DNA from: Oribacterium sp. P6A1
Lineage (GTDB): Bacteria; Bacillota; Clostridia; Lachnospirales; Lachnospiraceae
Direction of reading: 5' to 3'
Assembly (NCBI RefSeq): GCF_000702885.1
Contig: NZ_JNKO01000006.1
Coordinates: 62,001-126,000, forward strand
DNA: 64,000 bases
In this document: piece after piece, positions 25,896 through 34,381 of the stretch
Position numbering within the stretch: position 1 is the stretch's first letter
Layout: each line of letters starts with the position of its first letter
Notes under the pieces: generated by a model
What the model saw: only the letters and a program-made list of their open reading frames with translations
Database searches by the model: none
Told to the model about the DNA's origin: nothing
Program-made: the position numbers and the translations under genes

Positions 25896-28800
25896 ATGAG
25901 AAAAAAGGGGATTCGGAATAAAGAGGATAACTTAAAGTGGGGCTATAGATTTAAATCAGCCCTTGGGAATACATATTTTAATGTATTAAAGCTTCTTGAT
26001 GACTATATGATAGACGAGGATGATATCGATAAGGCCAGGGAGTTGGTTGAAAATGGAGAAGTTCAATTTACTAAGGCAAGCATAACATATCTCAGATCCA
26101 CATCAGGTGAAAATCAGCTGGCAATGTATATTTTCGGAAAAATAGATGATGAGATCTACCGCTATTCAGGCCTTAAGCTGCTTATCACAAAAGACAGTCT
26201 GCTTTTAGGCAGCTGCCCTATCCACGGAAGTAATTATCACTCATATTACTATAACACTCTTTGTATGCATACACTGGCGTTGATGCTGCTGGCAGATGAC
26301 TATATAGCAAAATACAATCCCGGCGATGACACCGATATGAATGGGGATAAGGTTCTCAATGCCTACCGAAAAATCATAAGTAACAAGATCATTGATGAGA
26401 CTTCACAAAAGAAGAATGTTTTAAGGATAGAGCCGAAGCTGTCTTATGGCAGGAATTCATATTCCGAACTGGCACTTACCTTCAGAATAGGCATTGAAAA
26501 ACTTTTTAAGGTCAAGAGCTTAAACGAACTTGTGGAGACCAGAGAGCAGAACGGAACCCTTAAGCTTGGAACAAAAACTTTGATTTCCTTCATGGACTAT
26601 GATTTTGATGAGGAAGCCAAAAAATATTATGAAATAATAGAAAAAACCAAAAGAGAATATGAGTATATTTCAGATAAGATATATAAGATGCATTATTACT
26701 ACGGTGAGCAGATTACTCTTAAAGACAGGGTGGATTTATCACCGGAAATTCTCGATATGTTTTTTGAAGCGGCTCAAGGGAAAACCGTCGATCTGGACGG
26801 AAGTCCATTTACAAAGAAAGTTACAATAACAGAAGGCACTTTAAATATCCGGGTTGAAATAAGCCGGTATGTGGATGAGACGGATGAATTCGCAGGACTG
26901 TCGGTGGAGGTTGATTCCCCTGAAATAATGAAGGGCAAGGATTACAGTTATTTCATAGACGAAGAAAAAGCAGCTTTTTACAGGATTGGCAATATGTCTC
27001 CTATGGCGAAGATGCTGATAGATAGTGTAAGTGAAACAGATGATAATTCCTTTACGATAGGAAAAAAGAAACTGCCCGAGTTCTACTACAGGATACTGCC
27101 TAAGCTCATTGAGTGTCCCGAAATAGAAGTTATAGAAAAGGGAAAAGTGCCATTAAAAAATTATCTTCCTGCAGAATGTGAAATCACTTACTATATGGAC
27201 GCAAATGAGGATTATATTTCAGGAAGAGTACAGGCAAAATACGGTGATGAAGAGATAACTCTTCATAAGCTGACAGATTCGGATTTTCCATTCCCTGAAT
27301 CAAGAGATATGGAGTATGAACAGAATGCATTGAGCACTCTGGAAAAATATCTTCCTGATGTAAGCGCAGACGGGGAGGCATTCACCTGTGAAAAAACCGG
27401 AGAGAATACCTTTAACCTTTTAAATGAAGGCTTAAAGGAGCTTATGGCAATAGGTGAAATCCATGCAAGTAAGGATTTTGAAAATCTAAAAATACGTAAG
27501 GCTCCGGTTACAAGAGTTGGTGTATCAGTGGAAAGCGGAATATTGAACCTTGAGATATCAACTGATGACATGTCAGAGGATGAGCTCCTGGAGCTGCTGG
27601 AGAGTTATCGGAAAAAGAAGAAGTTCTATAAGCTTAAAAACGGTGAGTTCATAAGACTTGAGCAGGACGATACAATCGAAGAACTCATGACTACAATGCA
27701 GGCCATGAGAGTAAGTGAAAGGGACTTCACAAAGGGTAAGCTTCATTTACCGCTTTATCGCGCTATATTCATCAATAAACTTCTTGAAGAGCATGATGAG
27801 ATTGCTTCCGAAAGGGACAAGAACTTTAAGTCACTTATAAGAAATTTCAACACTGTAAAAGAAAGTGATATAGAGGTGCCGGAGGGGCTCACAAAGGTTC
27901 TTCGGGGGTATCAGGTATACGGTTTTAAATGGCTGAGCATGCTTTCTGAGGTCGGCTTTGGTGGAATACTTGCAGATGATATGGGCCTTGGAAAAACCAT
28001 TCAGGTCATAACACTTCTGAAAAGCAGGAAAGAGCTTAATGAAAAGGACGGTAAGAAGATAACCGCCCTTATAGTATGCCCTGCATCACTTGTGTATAAC
28101 TGGGAGGAAGAATTTAAGAGATTTGCTCCCGACATGAACATTAAGACTGTAACGGGTACCCAGACGGATAGAAAAGCTATAATGTCTGCTGATAAACTTC
28201 CGGAAGTACTCATTACATCTTATGACCTTTTGAAGCGGGATATCGGGATATATGAGGATAAATATTTTGATTATGAAATCATCGATGAGGCACAGTTTAT
28301 CAAAAATCCCAAAGCAGCTGCAACGAAGTCGGTAAAGGTGATAAATGCAGAGCACCGGTTCGCTCTTACAGGTACGCCTATCGAGAACAGGCTTAGTGAG
28401 CTGTGGAGTATTTTTGACTATCTCATGCCCGGATTCCTTTATACCTATGACAGGTTCAGGAGTGATTTTGAAACTGCCATAACCAGACATAAGGATGAAG
28501 AAATCACAAAGCAACTTAAGAATATGGTGGGACCATTTATCCTTAGGAGACTAAAGGATAATGTACTAAAGGATCTGCCTGACAAGATGGAGGAGATACG
28601 TTTCTCAAAGTTCGATACTGCACAGAGAAAGCTTTATGATGCTCAGGTCACTCACATGAAGAAGGTTTTGGAAAGCGAAGAGTACAAGTCCGGTAAGGAC
28701 AGGCTCAAAGTCCTGGCGGAGCTCACAAAGATAAGGCAGATATGCTGCGATCCGGAACTGATCACAGCAGGTTACAAAGGAGAGTCAGCTAAGCGCGAAT

Positions 28801-29294
28801 CCTGCCTTGAACTCATTGAAAGCGCAATAGATGGAGGACATAAGATTCTCTTATTCTCGCAATTTACATCAATGTTCGAACTTTTGGAAAGGGATCTTAA
28901 GGCAAAGGGAATTGAGTTTTATAAGATAACAGGAGAAACCAGAAAAGAGGACAGAATCAGACTGGTTCACGCATTTAATGAGAATGAGGTGCCTCTTTTC
29001 CTTATATCACTGAAGGCAGGCGGTACCGGACTTAATCTTACGGGAGCAGATGTAGTTATCCATTATGATCCATGGTGGAATCTTGCAGCTCAAAATCAGG
29101 CAACAGATCGTGCTCACAGAATAGGACAGACCAAAAAAGTTTCTGTATTTAAACTAATCGTAAAGGATACCATCGAAGAAAAAATCGTCGAGATGCAGAA
29201 TGCCAAGAAAGACCTGGCTGATGCCATACTTAGCGGTGAAAGTGAATCTCTGATGAACATGAGCAAGGAGCAACTCATGGAACTGTTGGGGTGA
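25896..29294 (+). CDS. SNF2-family DEAD-like helicase / ATPase
   Basis: An 1132-residue Swi2/Snf2 ATPase. The N-terminal ~250 residues hold a SWIM-like zinc motif (CPIHGS ... CMH). The middle is a bacterial SNF2-associated domain. From about residue 660 the motor shows motif I DDMGLGKT (Lys700), the DEAQ box (Asp797), ALTGTPIENR, and in lobe 2 LISLKAGGTGLNLTGAD and QATDRAHRIGQ. Such proteins remodel protein-DNA complexes, are common in Clostridia, and occur in some defence islands. This copy stands alone as a single gene with its own palindromic upstream site. No methylase or nuclease partner is adjacent. Confidence 0.93.
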   Translation: MRKKGIRNKEDNLKWGYRFKSALGNTYFNVLKLLDDYMIDEDDIDKARELVENGEVQFTKASITYLRSTSGENQLAMYIFGKIDDEIYRYSGLKLLITKDSLLLGSCPIHGSNYHSYYYNTLCMHTLALMLLADDYIAKYNPGDDTDMNGDKVLNAYRKIISNKIIDETSQKKNVLRIEPKLSYGRNSYSELALTFRIGIEKLFKVKSLNELVETREQNGTLKLGTKTLISFMDYDFDEEAKKYYEIIEKTKREYEYISDKIYKMHYYYGEQITLKDRVDLSPEILDMFFEAAQGKTVDLDGSPFTKKVTITEGTLNIRVEISRYVDETDEFAGLSVEVDSPEIMKGKDYSYFIDEEKAAFYRIGNMSPMAKMLIDSVSETDDNSFTIGKKKLPEFYYRILPKLIECPEIEVIEKGKVPLKNYLPAECEITYYMDANEDYISGRVQAKYGDEEITLHKLTDSDFPFPESRDMEYEQNALSTLEKYLPDVSADGEAFTCEKTGENTFNLLNEGLKELMAIGEIHASKDFENLKIRKAPVTRVGVSVESGILNLEISTDDMSEDELLELLESYRKKKKFYKLKNGEFIRLEQDDTIEELMTTMQAMRVSERDFTKGKLHLPLYRAIFINKLLEEHDEIASERDKNFKSLIRNFNTVKESDIEVPEGLTKVLRGYQVYGFKWLSMLSEVGFGGILADDMGLGKTIQVITLLKSRKELNEKDGKKITALIVCPASLVYNWEEEFKRFAPDMNIKTVTGTQTDRKAIMSADKLPEVLITSYDLLKRDIGIYEDKYFDYEIIDEAQFIKNPKAAATKSVKVINAEHRFALTGTPIENRLSELWSIFDYLMPGFLYTYDRFRSDFETAITRHKDEEITKQLKNMVGPFILRRLKDNVLKDLPDKMEEIRFSKFDTAQRKLYDAQVTHMKKVLESEEYKSGKDRLKVLAELTKIRQICCDPELITAGYKGESAKRESCLELIESAIDGGHKILLFSQFTSMFELLERDLKAKGIEFYKITGETRKEDRIRLVHAFNENEVPLFLISLKAGGTGLNLTGADVVIHYDPWWNLAAQNQATDRAHRIGQTKKVSVFKLIVKDTIEEKIVEMQNAKKDLADAILSGESESLMNMSKEQLMELLG

Positions 29295-29313
29295 AGCTTT
29301 TCCGACAAGCCAG

Positions 29314-29436
29314 ATGGGGGGCTACAGACGCAGGCTGATAGACAAAGGCCTTATCAGAGAAAATGGTCATGGCAAAGTGAGATTCAGCCTGCCGAGATTT
29401 GCAGAGATAATAAAGAAATGGCAGATGTTTGAATGA
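29314..29436 (+). pseudogene. C-terminal remnant of a P-loop ATPase with winged-helix tail
   Basis: The 40-residue frame YRRRLIDKGLIRENGHGKVRF...LPRFAEIIKKW resembles the extreme C-terminus of prokaryotic AAA ATPases of the ORC/DUF234-like type, where a Y(R/K)xRLI(D/K)KGLI helix and GKVxFxLPRF strand end the winged helix. The rest of the gene is absent. It directly follows the helicase stop codon. Confidence 0.55.
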
Positions 29437-29554
29437 ACGTGTAATTACTACCTACGAGATTTTTTAAGCTCCTGATATAATATATGTGAATGGTTTTTAT
29501 CAGGGGCGAGGAAAATCTTATATTTTTATTGTAATGGTACACGGTACCCATGTG

Positions 29555-30499
29555 TTATTTAATGCCGTATTTCAGATACATTTTCTGTCTTTCTTCTGAT
29601 GTTGCGTTCAAAGCCTTGTTGAATTCTGTACTTCCGGGATCAAGTTTCTTAAGAAGTTTTGATAGCATTTCCTCGCCCTTAGATTGACCTTCAGTTTGTC
29701 CTTCAATACGTATATCTTCCATTAATTCTTTCCAGGCATTACCCATATTAATGTGCCCTCCTTCTGCATTTTCAGTTGAAATTTTTGCACCGGTATATTC
29801 ATTAATCATCTTAACAGTGTTTGTACTGATATTATCGTATTCACCTGAATTGAGTATATCACGAGTTGCTGTTTTATTATCTGAAATCTGTATGAATTTT
29901 AATAGGGCTCCGAGTTCACTTTTGAATTTTCCAAAATCGTCTATTTCGGCAGGAGCTATAAGATTAAGCTTATAGTTATTTACATATTTCAGTATTTCCT
30001 GCGGAATATCACTAAACATATCATAAAGAGATTTAGGGCCATCCCAAGTGTTGTTATCAAAGCATATACAAAGTGTAATCACCGGTAAAATATGGTCTTT
30101 TTTGGAAAAACCTGATATTTTCTCAGCGTCAGTTAAGTCTTTTGCCTTATCGTGATTCCTCTTTATATCATCAACTTGAGCTGCGTAATTCAGTGCATCA
30201 TACAGATAATCCCTCACAGGCATGGCATAATGTACATCTGACTGACCTTCGATACCAAGAAGGATAAGAGTGGTCTGTCCGAAATGTCTGATGTTACAAA
30301 GTCTCAAAACGTCTCTGAATTTCTGGTTGGTAAATAATTTGTCGGTTTTATATATGGCTGAGAGTTCAGTTGTATCCTTCTCTACTAAATCTGACGGCCT
30401 GATGTAAGGCTTTCCGTCGAACAAATAATAGTTAAAGGCATCTGCGAAGATTTCATTCTGTCCAAGATACATTTTTGCAAGTACATCTTTCTTTCCCAT
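29555..30499 (-). CDS. Rpn family recombination-promoting nuclease / putative transposase
   Basis: A PD-(D/E)XK-type Rpn/YhgA-like protein (314 residues from ATG 30499). The N-terminus KKDVLAKMYLGQNEIFADAFNYYLFDG is the Lachnospiraceae Rpn signature. LTLCICFDN and WDGPKSLYDM continue the nuclease domain. The C-terminus has the typical charged helix EDIRIEGQTEGQSKGEEMLSKLL. I chose 30499 because GGAGGTG lies 15 nt upstream; an upstream in-frame start at 30571 adds 24 residues without homology. These enzymes stimulate recA-independent recombination. It belongs to a different subtype from the copy at 41247. Confidence 0.85.
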   Translation of the reverse strand: MGKKDVLAKMYLGQNEIFADAFNYYLFDGKPYIRPSDLVEKDTTELSAIYKTDKLFTNQKFRDVLRLCNIRHFGQTTLILLGIEGQSDVHYAMPVRDYLYDALNYAAQVDDIKRNHDKAKDLTDAEKISGFSKKDHILPVITLCICFDNNTWDGPKSLYDMFSDIPQEILKYVNNYKLNLIAPAEIDDFGKFKSELGALLKFIQISDNKTATRDILNSGEYDNISTNTVKMINEYTGAKISTENAEGGHINMGNAWKELMEDIRIEGQTEGQSKGEEMLSKLLKKLDPGSTEFNKALNATSEERQKMYLKYGIK

Positions 30500-30864
30500 A
30501 TAATTAACTACAACACCTCCGGAGAATAAATTGATATGCAGTTTTTTGATAATATGAATAATAGCCGTCATTTTGCGAAATTTTTTACGGCGATTTGAAA
30601 TGAGGAATTTAAAACTTGAAACTAAATATAGAAAGCTATGATGATTGATAAATTTAATAGAACTGCATGTTTAAAGATGTGAGAATCATATCACAACTCC
30701 AAAGAATTGCATATTGTCTATTTTAAGACCATATTGCTCGTTCCTGTCCTAATACATTATATGATGCAGAATGGCTTATAAATCCTATAGATCCGGGAGC
30801 TGATTACGAATATGCAAACAGATAAACCGAAGGGAATACAGATAAAAACAGAATATCTATTAAT

Positions 30865-30877
30865 GGTGACAGGCACC
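30865..30877 (+). repeat. GGTGACAGGCACC junction repeat, copy 1
   Basis: A 13-bp near-palindrome immediately left of the aldo/keto reductase fragment at 30886. Copies 2 and 3 are at 42751 and 43302. Confidence 0.75.
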
Positions 30878-30885
30878 TAGCTGTT

Positions 30886-31002
30886 GAGCACACCCTGTCC
30901 AATGCTCATGCAGACAGCATTGAACTGACGGAAGAGGATCTTCTTCTCATTGATAAGGCATATCCTGCGCCCGATCACAAGGTGTATCTCGATATGCAGT
31001 AA
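30886..31002 (+). pseudogene. C-terminal aldo/keto reductase fragment
   Basis: Encodes EHTLSNAHADSIELTEEDLL...DKAYPAP and ends YLDMQ plus stop, nearly identical to the last 38 residues of the gene at 24673-25527. There is no start, no catalytic residues and no 5' portion. The rest of 30572-31110 contains no intact gene. Confidence 0.92.
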
Positions 31003-31053
31003 TACAGTAAAGAATATAAGGTACTTAGTAGATATATTTTTTTAATTTCAGAA

Positions 31054-31089
31054 TCGCGGCATCATTTAATGTTGAAGCCGCGGTTTTTT
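31054..31089 (+). terminator. Terminator downstream of the reductase fragment
   Basis: CGCGGC (31055-31060) pairs with GCCGCG (31077-31082), followed by GTTTTTT. It may be the terminator of the ancestral reductase gene or the downstream boundary for the convergent XRE gene. Confidence 0.75.
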
Positions 31090-31110
31090 GTGTGATGCTT
31101 TATATATGTA

Positions 31111-31467
31111 TTATCTCTTTTTATACATTTCCTTCAGCGAATCTATATATCCCATTAATCTGGCTCTCTGAATACTGTTCATTTTATTGTATTCAATAAT
31201 CACATTTCCTAACTCGCATTTTTTATCAACCACAAACCAGTCTACCTGGTTTCTGTATTCACCTTTAACTTCTGTTCCGGACAATAGCCATTCAGGACTT
31301 ACTTTGAGCACTGAACAAATAACCATTACTTTATCTGTTGAGGGATTGGTGTTGTTTCTTTTCCACTCACTAACGGTAGTTTGTCTAATGCCAGTCAGAT
31401 TACAAAAAGTTTTCTGAGTCATATTTAGTTCGTCCATTTTTTCGAAAATTCGTTCACTTATTGTCAT
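31111..31467 (-). CDS. XRE-family helix-turn-helix regulator
   Basis: A 118-residue protein with an N-terminal Cro/CI-type HTH (MTISERIFEKMDELNMTQKTF, then TGIRQTTVSEWKRNNTNPS) and a short C-terminal helical dimerisation region. It is transcribed divergently from the AAA ATPase gene at 31672. The AT-rich intergenic region 31468-31671 has two ATCATATA direct repeats near 31592 and 31611 that could be operators. It likely controls itself and the ATPase operon. Confidence 0.88.
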   Translation of the reverse strand: MTISERIFEKMDELNMTQKTFCNLTGIRQTTVSEWKRNNTNPSTDKVMVICSVLKVSPEWLLSGTEVKGEYRNQVDWFVVDKKCELGNVIIEYNKMNSIQRARLMGYIDSLKEMYKKR

Positions 31468-31671
31468 AGAAATCCTTGCTGTGAATGTTAATGATCATTT
31501 AAATTCTAAGTCTTTTCTGTTAGTTCCATTTACATATTCAAAGTATAGCATTGCTAATCAAAAAAATTAAAGAAATTGCGTATTATATTGAAAATCATAT
31601 ATATGTAATATATCATATAAATGGTAGCAAGGCATCGAAAGTATCATTTAACGTAGTGGACAAGTAGTAAA

Positions 31672-33630
31672 ATGATTATTTTTGTCGCAGGTTGTTCCAT
31701 GGGAAAGAACGTAATGGAGATGGAAAAGATGGGCATGTTTGATAACTATGATGAATCGTACCTCGAGGATATGTATTTTAAGTGTGAAAATATTTGTGGA
31801 CCCAGAGGGACGGGGAAGACGAGTTTTTTAAAGGCGCTTATGAAATATTTCGGTGATATCGGCGAAGAAAGGCTTGATTCTGAACCTATTGAGAGGGAAC
31901 ATCTGTCAAATTATGGAAAGCATCCTATCATTTTCCTTGATTTTTCGGATTGTTCTTCAAATACTCCGGAAAAAATGATGAAGTATATAAGGAAGAAAAT
32001 GTCTGAGCTATATATTTCTCTTTGGAAAGAATGTCGGGACGAGTTGTGGGGGTATTCTTCATATTCTGAATATTTGGATATTATCGAAGGAACCTGTAAC
32101 GATAAACTGCTGTCCCGTTCTTTGGTTAAGATTGTACATCTGTCAAGGATGCGCCGTACCTTAGGTGGATGTCATGAAAGGCCTATGATTTTTATTGATG
32201 AAATATCAAAGCCATTGTTATATGCTTCGGAATACGGTTTTTATAATGATTTGCAAAAGTTTTATGATGATTTTTTGGAAATTGATCATTACGAATTAAC
32301 AGGGGGAATTTACACTACATCTTTCGCACCTCTGAATACTGATGTCAAGTATAAGCTGAAATACATCAGTGACAGGCCGGTTAATGATGTTGAACCGTTA
32401 GCGATATATTGCCTAAGTCATTCGATGGCTATGAATATGGATTGTCAGAGAAGGATTCATGGTTGGGACTACAGATATTTTGATAAAGAGATAACATTAT
32501 CGGAATGCTTTCATGTGTATAAGAAGGAATACAAAGATAAATGCGCAAGGGAGACAGGAGAAGAGATTGCTTTAAGTCCTGAAATGAAAGCATTAGTATG
32601 TGAGAAAAGAAAATGGATCAAGGAAGAAGAGAAAAAGGCTATTGAGCAAAAGTGTTTGGAAGAAAAGCGGAAAGCAGAGGAATATGCGGCTAATCTTCCA
32701 GATGGAAGCAATATTCCATCGAAATATGCCGGAATCAGAAATTTGGATATAACTGTGTGCGATAAGAAGAAATATGAGAGACTAAACTGTATTATACAGA
32801 CGCTTGCCCGCGAACATGGAAATAGGATAAAACTTCATGATGTCTATGATTATATGCAGGGCTTAAAAAGAAACGAAAAAATCACAGGTATTGATTCATT
32901 GGTTATTCGGTTAAAAGAAATTGCTAGTTCTAATACGTCTTTGCATCGATGTGAAGTAAAGGCAAATGATAGTCACTGGGTGAGATTTGATGTGAGAAGG
33001 CTTGAAAAAGAACCTGGGTATGGTGATCTCGGATTGGTGAAGGTTTACCTATCGGTATGTGATGAGAGCAGAATCACAGAAGTGTTTGAAGATGTTGTAA
33101 ACTTTTTAATTGATCATGGACAACATCTGTTTCATTCGAAAATATCCTGTTATAGAAGAAATGACCATATTTGTATATGGGTGGCAAGAGAAGATTTCTT
33201 TACACTGGAACAACATCTCGGAAAGTACGATAGTATTTTGTTTACGCCGCTTCCATTTGTAGCATACAGAAATAAACTAGGAATAAGCAGAGAGTTCTGG
33301 TCGTGGGAGAGTCATAACGGGGTGCAGGCAACATTGATCTGTACTTATTTGAGGAGCAAATCTGATACGGCAAAGATAGATGTTTTAGAAATGTATTCGA
33401 AATATGTTAGTGCCTGGAATGGAGATCTTGCTGCGGAAGATGTTTTCACAAAGGAATTTAAAGGTGGAAATGCCCAGGAGTTTCTAGTGCTGTTGGAAAC
33501 TCTAGATGTACTTATGGGTAATGATGTTATAGATGATGGGCACTTACTTTTGAATGCTGATGCTAAGTTATGGCATGATTTGGGTAAATCAAAAAACTGG
33601 TATGAAGTTGGGATGAACAGAAAGGCGTAG
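31672..33630 (+). CDS. AAA-family ATPase with a C-terminal domain of unknown type
   Basis: A 652-residue protein. The N-terminal P-loop module has Walker A GPRGTGKTS near residue 45 and Walker B PMIFIDEIS near residue 170, like AAA-ATPase_like proteins. A Glu/Lys-rich coiled region follows (about residues 300-345). The C-terminal ~250 residues contain VKVYLSVCDES, FHSKISCYRRNDHICIWVARED, and PFVAYRNKLGI. This order loosely recalls HopA1-like lyase domains, a weak pattern match only. The usual PD-(D/E)XK nuclease partner domain of such ATPases is not seen. The downstream gene starts one base after this stop. The first ATG is used; ATGs at 31699 and nearby are alternatives. Confidence 0.75.
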   Translation: MIIFVAGCSMGKNVMEMEKMGMFDNYDESYLEDMYFKCENICGPRGTGKTSFLKALMKYFGDIGEERLDSEPIEREHLSNYGKHPIIFLDFSDCSSNTPEKMMKYIRKKMSELYISLWKECRDELWGYSSYSEYLDIIEGTCNDKLLSRSLVKIVHLSRMRRTLGGCHERPMIFIDEISKPLLYASEYGFYNDLQKFYDDFLEIDHYELTGGIYTTSFAPLNTDVKYKLKYISDRPVNDVEPLAIYCLSHSMAMNMDCQRRIHGWDYRYFDKEITLSECFHVYKKEYKDKCARETGEEIALSPEMKALVCEKRKWIKEEEKKAIEQKCLEEKRKAEEYAANLPDGSNIPSKYAGIRNLDITVCDKKKYERLNCIIQTLAREHGNRIKLHDVYDYMQGLKRNEKITGIDSLVIRLKEIASSNTSLHRCEVKANDSHWVRFDVRRLEKEPGYGDLGLVKVYLSVCDESRITEVFEDVVNFLIDHGQHLFHSKISCYRRNDHICIWVAREDFFTLEQHLGKYDSILFTPLPFVAYRNKLGISREFWSWESHNGVQATLICTYLRSKSDTAKIDVLEMYSKYVSAWNGDLAAEDVFTKEFKGGNAQEFLVLLETLDVLMGNDVIDDGHLLLNADAKLWHDLGKSKNWYEVGMNRKA

Positions 33631-33631
33631 G

Positions 33632-34144
33632 ATGATGAAGAATATGGATCAATTTGAGAGAAACTTAAACAGTAAGAATAGAAATAAAAATGGGGAAGAT
33701 ATTATGGCGAGTAATAAGTTTTATGAGTCAGTTGGCAAAGTTTCCATCTTGGATGATAAGAAAGATAAGCTAAATCAAACCATACTAGAGGATATTGAGA
33801 AGGCGGTGGATTCAGCAGTTGATTCATGCATAAAGGATGGGATACTAAAGGACTTCCTGCTTACCCATAGGGAAGAGGTGACAGATATATGCTTGACAGA
33901 GTTTGAAGAGATGACATTTGTAAATGGAATTAAAGAGGAAGGTCGTGAAGAAGGCCGAATTGAATGGCTTGTACGCCAGATATGTCGCAAACTACGTAAA
34001 GGAAAAACTATACCACAAATAGCTGAAGAGCTTGAAGAAGATGAAGCCAGGGTTTCAGCAATCTGTAACGAAGCTGCTGAGTTTTCACCAGATTATGATG
34101 AAGATAAGGTTATAAAAGCGGTGTTGGAATCAGTGGATAACTGA
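33632..34144 (+). CDS. Detached Rpn C-terminal module protein
   Basis: A 170-residue frame, one base after the ATPase stop and probably co-translated. Residues from about 52 on (EDIEKAVDSAVDSCIKDGIL ... FVNGIKEEGREEG ... ICRKLRKGKTIPQIAEELEED) match the C-terminal half of the Rpn protein at 41247-42188. The first 50 residues do not, and the nuclease domain is absent. It may be a functional partner of the ATPase or a degenerate Rpn copy. The intact frame and tight spacing favour expression. Confidence 0.7.
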   Translation: MMKNMDQFERNLNSKNRNKNGEDIMASNKFYESVGKVSILDDKKDKLNQTILEDIEKAVDSAVDSCIKDGILKDFLLTHREEVTDICLTEFEEMTFVNGIKEEGREEGRIEWLVRQICRKLRKGKTIPQIAEELEEDEARVSAICNEAAEFSPDYDEDKVIKAVLESVDN

Positions 34145-34163
34145 ATGAATTAAAATATAGAAA

Positions 34164-34210
34164 ATACACAGAGCCACTATATCGAAAGGTATGGTGGCTT
34201 TGTGTATATT
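34164..34210 (+). terminator. Terminator-like hairpin after the Rpn-module gene
   Basis: About 16 bp of pairing (ATACACAGAGCCAC with GTGGCTTTGTGTAT). A clear T-run is lacking on the plus strand, so efficiency is uncertain. Confidence 0.6.
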
Positions 34211-34267
34211 AAAAATTAAAGGGAACCGGAAACATAAGAAAAGGAATCGGAGTACGATGAAAAAATA

Positions 34268-34306
34268 TTTATAAAAATCTTATGAATAGTCGAAAATTTA
34301 TATAAT
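34268..34306 (+). promoter_or_regulatory. Glycan-locus promoter element, copy 1
   Basis: TTTATAAA (34268-34275), exactly 12 bp, AGTCGA (34288-34293), then TATAAT (34301-34306). The same layout occurs at 35853, 42341 and 43136. It lies 75 bp before the transferase gene at 34382. There is no good -35 hexamer at the usual distance, so an activator is likely. Confidence 0.6.
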
Positions 34307-34381
34307 GATGAGAATACGTTAGCTAAACGATTCGATATCGCTATATTCAGTTGGCAAAGATTAGATTTGTGAGGGTGTGGT

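Noticed and set aside
25896-29294. SNF2 helicase as part of a known defence system such as DISARM or a type I restriction system
   Set aside because: No methyltransferase, phospholipase or nuclease partner gene is adjacent on either side.
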